Shown here: piece after piece, positions 7,980 through 9,537 of the stretch | How positions within the stretch are numbered: the first letter of the stretch is position 1 | Layout of the letters: each line of letters begins with the position of its first letter | DNA from: an uncultured Bacteroidota bacterium | GTDB taxonomy: Bacteria; Bacteroidota; Bacteroidia; Bacteroidales; UBA12481 | Direction of reading: 5' to 3' | DNA length: 9,537 nucleotides | NCBI GenBank assembly: GCA_903832165.1 | Contig: CAILAQ010000437.1 | Span: 1-9,537, forward strand | Position numbers and translations under genes: made by a program | The notes under the pieces: generated by a model | What the model was told of the DNA's origin: nothing | Database searches by the model: none | Seen by the model: only the letters and a program-made list of their open reading frames with translations

Positions 7980-8816
7980 GTGGATAAGAAAAAGCTTAAA
8001 AACAAGGATGCGAACGACATGACCTTCCTGGAGCACCTTGAGGTGCTTCGTGGTCATTTACTCCGTTCAATTGCCTCGGTCGGCATAGCTGCCGTTCTGG
8101 TATTCATTTTCACCAATTTTATTGTTGATCATATTCTCCTGGCGCCAAAGTCGGTTGATTTTATCACCAACAAATTGCTTTGCCAGCTCGGACATCGCTT
8201 CGGCACTGAAAAACTGTGTCTGAATGCGGTTCCTTTCAATCTGATCAATATCGAGATGGCCGGCCAGTTCCGGATCAACATGTCGATTGCCTTATATGGC
8301 GGGCTGATCCTTTCGGCTCCTTATATTTTCTGGGAATTGTACCGGTTTATTATGCCGGCGCTTCAACCCAAGGAGCGGAAATATTCGAGTGGTATGGTTT
8401 TTTACACCAGTGCCCTTTTTATCATGGGTATCCTCTTTGGATATTACATGATTGTGCCGATGACGCTGAATTTCCTTGGAGGGTACACGGTCAGTGCCGA
8501 CATTGTTAACCAGATCAATTTCAAGTCCTATATTGGTACGATCACTTCGCTGATTTTTGCCAGCGGACTGGTGTTCGAGATGCCGATTCTGGTATATTTC
8601 CTCAGTAAAGTTGGTATTGTCACGCCAGGTTTCATGCGTAAGTATCGAAAGCACGCACTCATAATTATATTGATTGTTGCGGGCATCATCACTCCTCCGG
8701 ATATTTTCAGCCAGATCATGGTTACGATTCCGATGTACCTGCTCTTCGAGGTTTCGATCTTCATCTCTGCAAGGATAGAGAAGGAGCGGAATGCACGTGA
8801 GGCTGCGGCGGAGTAG
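7980..8816 (+). CDS. tatC: Twin-arginine translocase subunit TatC
   Basis: Multi-span receptor that recognises the twin-arginine signal peptide. The 278-aa protein has six predicted membrane spans and the family motifs: an N-terminal 'TFLEHLEVLRGHLLRS', the first cytoplasmic loop 'PALQPKERK' with Glu132 (E103 in E. coli), 'FASGLVFEMPI' with Glu200 (E170 in E. coli), and 'ITPPDIFSQ' (237-245). The first periplasmic loop is long (about residues 55-95) and contains Cys68 and Cys80, which could pair; I recall such an extended loop as typical for Bacteroidetes TatC. The open frame begins with GTG at 7980. An ATG at 8019-8021 (Met14) would give a start just before 'TFLEHLE', close to where many relatives begin, so the exact start is open. 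Confidence 0.95.
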   Translation: MDKKKLKNKDANDMTFLEHLEVLRGHLLRSIASVGIAAVLVFIFTNFIVDHILLAPKSVDFITNKLLCQLGHRFGTEKLCLNAVPFNLINIEMAGQFRINMSIALYGGLILSAPYIFWELYRFIMPALQPKERKYSSGMVFYTSALFIMGILFGYYMIVPMTLNFLGGYTVSADIVNQINFKSYIGTITSLIFASGLVFEMPILVYFLSKVGIVTPGFMRKYRKHALIIILIVAGIITPPDIFSQIMVTIPMYLLFEVSIFISARIEKERNAREAAAE

Positions 8817-8824
8817 GCGGACGT

Positions 8825-9104
8825 CGAAGTTTGAAGTAGGAGGTTAGAGATTCCAATTTAGAATTCCGAGTTCCGAGGGTGGAGATTCAAGTGTGCCTGA
8901 AGTGATGATCGAATTACAAGATTAACCACTGAGACACTGAGACCGCGGAAGAACACAGAGATTGCTTAAAGACGAGGCCTGACTGGGGAGGACACTTTGG
9001 TATGGAGAAGCGCGGATAATTTACAACTTCATGGTGACCTGAATCTTAAACTTCGGAATTCGGAATTCTTCATTGGAATCTCAACCTTTCACCTTCCAAC
9101 TTGG
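8825..9104. repeat. Large imperfect inverted repeat (79-nt arms, 122-nt centre)
   Basis: The left arm (8825-8903) aligns without gaps to the reverse complement of the right arm (9026-9104) at about 59 of 79 positions by hand count. The best stretches are GAGATTCCAA and GAATTCCGA. The match stops at both outer ends: 8 nt after the tatC stop on the left and about 27 nt before the terminator stem on the right. Of the mismatches, five would be G-U pairs in a plus-strand transcript, so an RNA from tatC read-through could fold into one very long hairpin. No target-site duplication or transposase is visible. It may be a decayed MITE-like element, two oppositely placed copies of an intergenic repeat, or a structured RNA. 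Confidence 0.65.
8928..8943 (+). repeat. Perfect tandem repeat of ACTGAGAC
   Basis: Two adjacent copies of the 8-mer ACTGAGAC sit in the centre of the inverted-repeat element, followed at 8953-8961 by a related ACACAGAGA. The stretch resembles an 'ACCAC-GAG-CAC-GAG' intergenic repeat that I recall from many environmental bacterial genomes; that link is from memory. Confidence 0.5.
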
Positions 9105-9131
9105 GTTTTATGTCTGGGGTTAGTCATAAAA

Positions 9132-9154
9132 AAAGCCGCTCAGTGAGCGGCTTT
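9132..9154 (-). terminator. Rho-independent terminator (strong on minus strand, possibly bidirectional)
   Basis: A perfect stem GCCGCTCA / TGAGCGGC around one central base, extended by AAA/TTT. On the minus strand it lies 25 nt after the stop codon of the small membrane protein gene and is followed by seven T residues (9128-9134 read in reverse), a classic terminator. On the plus strand the tail is only TTTCCTT, so it may also stop transcripts from tatA-tatC, less efficiently. Confidence 0.88.
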
Positions 9155-9179
9155 CCTTATGTGCTATGAGGATGATTCC

Positions 9180-9464
9180 TTATTCTTTTTTCTTGTTTCT
9201 GCTACGGATGCCGATAATGACGACTCCTCCAACTACGAAGAATGCAATTGCGCCGATCAGGCCGACACTCATGCAGCTTTTTTTCTCACTGGGTTCAGCG
9301 ACCTTTTGCGCAGGGGTGGTAATAACGGCTTGCTGAGCAGCCGTAGGTTTTGCCCTTACTGAGGTGTCAGGTGCGCCGGTTGGTTGTTCCTGAGCATTCA
9401 ACACTAAAGAGGATGCTCCTAAAAAGAGCATTGCTGAAAAAGCGATTACTGTAAGTTTCTTCAT
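9180..9464 (-). CDS. Small secreted single-span membrane protein, unknown function
   Basis: A 94-residue protein I cannot assign to a family. It has a signal peptide (residues 1-24, hydrophobic core 'VIAFSAMLFLGASSLVL', likely cut after 'LNA'), an Ala/Pro/Thr/Gln-rich periplasmic stretch (25-60), a lone Cys64 in 'KKSCMS', one membrane span (about 67-86), and a basic cytoplasmic tail 'RSRNKKKE'. This predicts a type I inner-membrane protein with a short disordered outside part. The start codon is 15 nt beyond the 3' end of a tRNA-Ser gene on the same strand, and a strong terminator follows 25 nt after the stop, so the gene is probably expressed from the tRNA transcript. That setting and the clear signal-plus-anchor pattern make a real gene likely despite its small size. 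Confidence 0.72.
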   Translation of the reverse strand: MKKLTVIAFSAMLFLGASSLVLNAQEQPTGAPDTSVRAKPTAAQQAVITTPAQKVAEPSEKKSCMSVGLIGAIAFFVVGGVVIIGIRSRNKKKE

Positions 9465-9479
9465 GACTTAAATAATTTG

Positions 9480-9537
9480 CGGAGAAAGAGGGATTCGAAC
9501 CCTCGACCCCGCTTCACGCAGGGTACACGCTTTCCAG
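9480..9537 (-). tRNA. tRNA-Ser(GGA), 3' part; 5' end outside the window
   Basis: Read on the minus strand: the anticodon loop CTGGAAA (anticodon GGA at 9533-9535), the 3' half of the anticodon stem (9526-9530), a long class II variable arm (9505-9525), the T arm with stem GAGGG/CCCTC and loop TTCGAAT (9488-9504), the acceptor strand TTTCTCC (9481-9487) and discriminator G at 9480. The long variable arm and GGA anticodon both indicate serine (UCC/UCU codons). CCA is not encoded; the next bases are CAA. The D arm and 5' acceptor strand are cut off by the window edge. Confidence 0.93.

Larger units (their letters stand above)
8817..9179. other. Gene-free stretch between tatC and the small membrane protein gene
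   Basis: The 363 bp hold no credible reading frame. They contain the inverted-repeat element at 8825-9104, a short direct repeat in its centre, and the terminator hairpin at 9132-9154. The stretch consists of short repetitive motifs (ATTCCGA/TCGGAAT, GACACTGAG), unlike the neighbouring genes, and has no tRNA, IS or protein remnant that I can recognise. Confidence 0.7.

Noticed and set aside
8292..8764. Two minus-strand frames opposite tatC
   Set aside because: They lie antisense to TatC membrane spans and show no independent coding evidence.
8825..9104. Insertion sequence or CRISPR array in the gene-free stretch
   Set aside because: There is no transposase frame, no target-site duplication, and no regularly spaced identical repeats with unique spacers.

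Overview
The window looks like chromosome of a Bacteroidetes bacterium, probably an environmental or uncultured one. Three things suggest this: the gene order acpP-fabF-rnc followed by a small IPExxxVDY-like gene; the TAnnTTTG/TTTG-style promoter elements; and Bacteroidetes-type features in LeuRS and TatC (lineage-specific insertions, no TatB). Most of the sequence is housekeeping genes at ordinary coding density. I see no phage, insertion sequence, CRISPR array or defence system.

Layout. (1) 10-2642, minus strand: an operon acpP -> fabF -> rnc -> small IPExxxVDY-like gene, covering fatty-acid elongation and RNA processing, tightly packed or overlapping. A good Bacteroidetes-type promoter for it lies at 2701-2732. 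(2) 2844-3422, plus strand: purN (purine synthesis), divergent from acpP. It runs tail-to-tail into, and overlaps by 38 bp, the end of (3) 3385-7652, minus strand: leuS followed after 11 nt by a membrane-anchored M23 peptidase gene. (4) 7767-8816, plus strand: tatA-tatC, a minimal twin-arginine export system, divergent from leuS. (5) 8817-9179: about 360 bp with no gene. It holds a large imperfect inverted repeat (two 79-nt arms around a 122-nt centre) and then a rho-independent terminator. (6) 9180-9537, minus strand: the 3' part of a tRNA-Ser(GGA) gene followed 15 nt later by a small gene for a secreted, single-span membrane protein of unknown function. That pair ends at the terminator in (5).

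The parts most worth a second look are the inverted-repeat element after tatC, the tRNA-Ser/small membrane protein/terminator unit, the repeat-like in-frame segment inside leuS, and the M23 peptidase whose HxH zinc motif reads HxD. No complete new multi-gene system is visible here. The inverted-repeat element is the best candidate for something undescribed.
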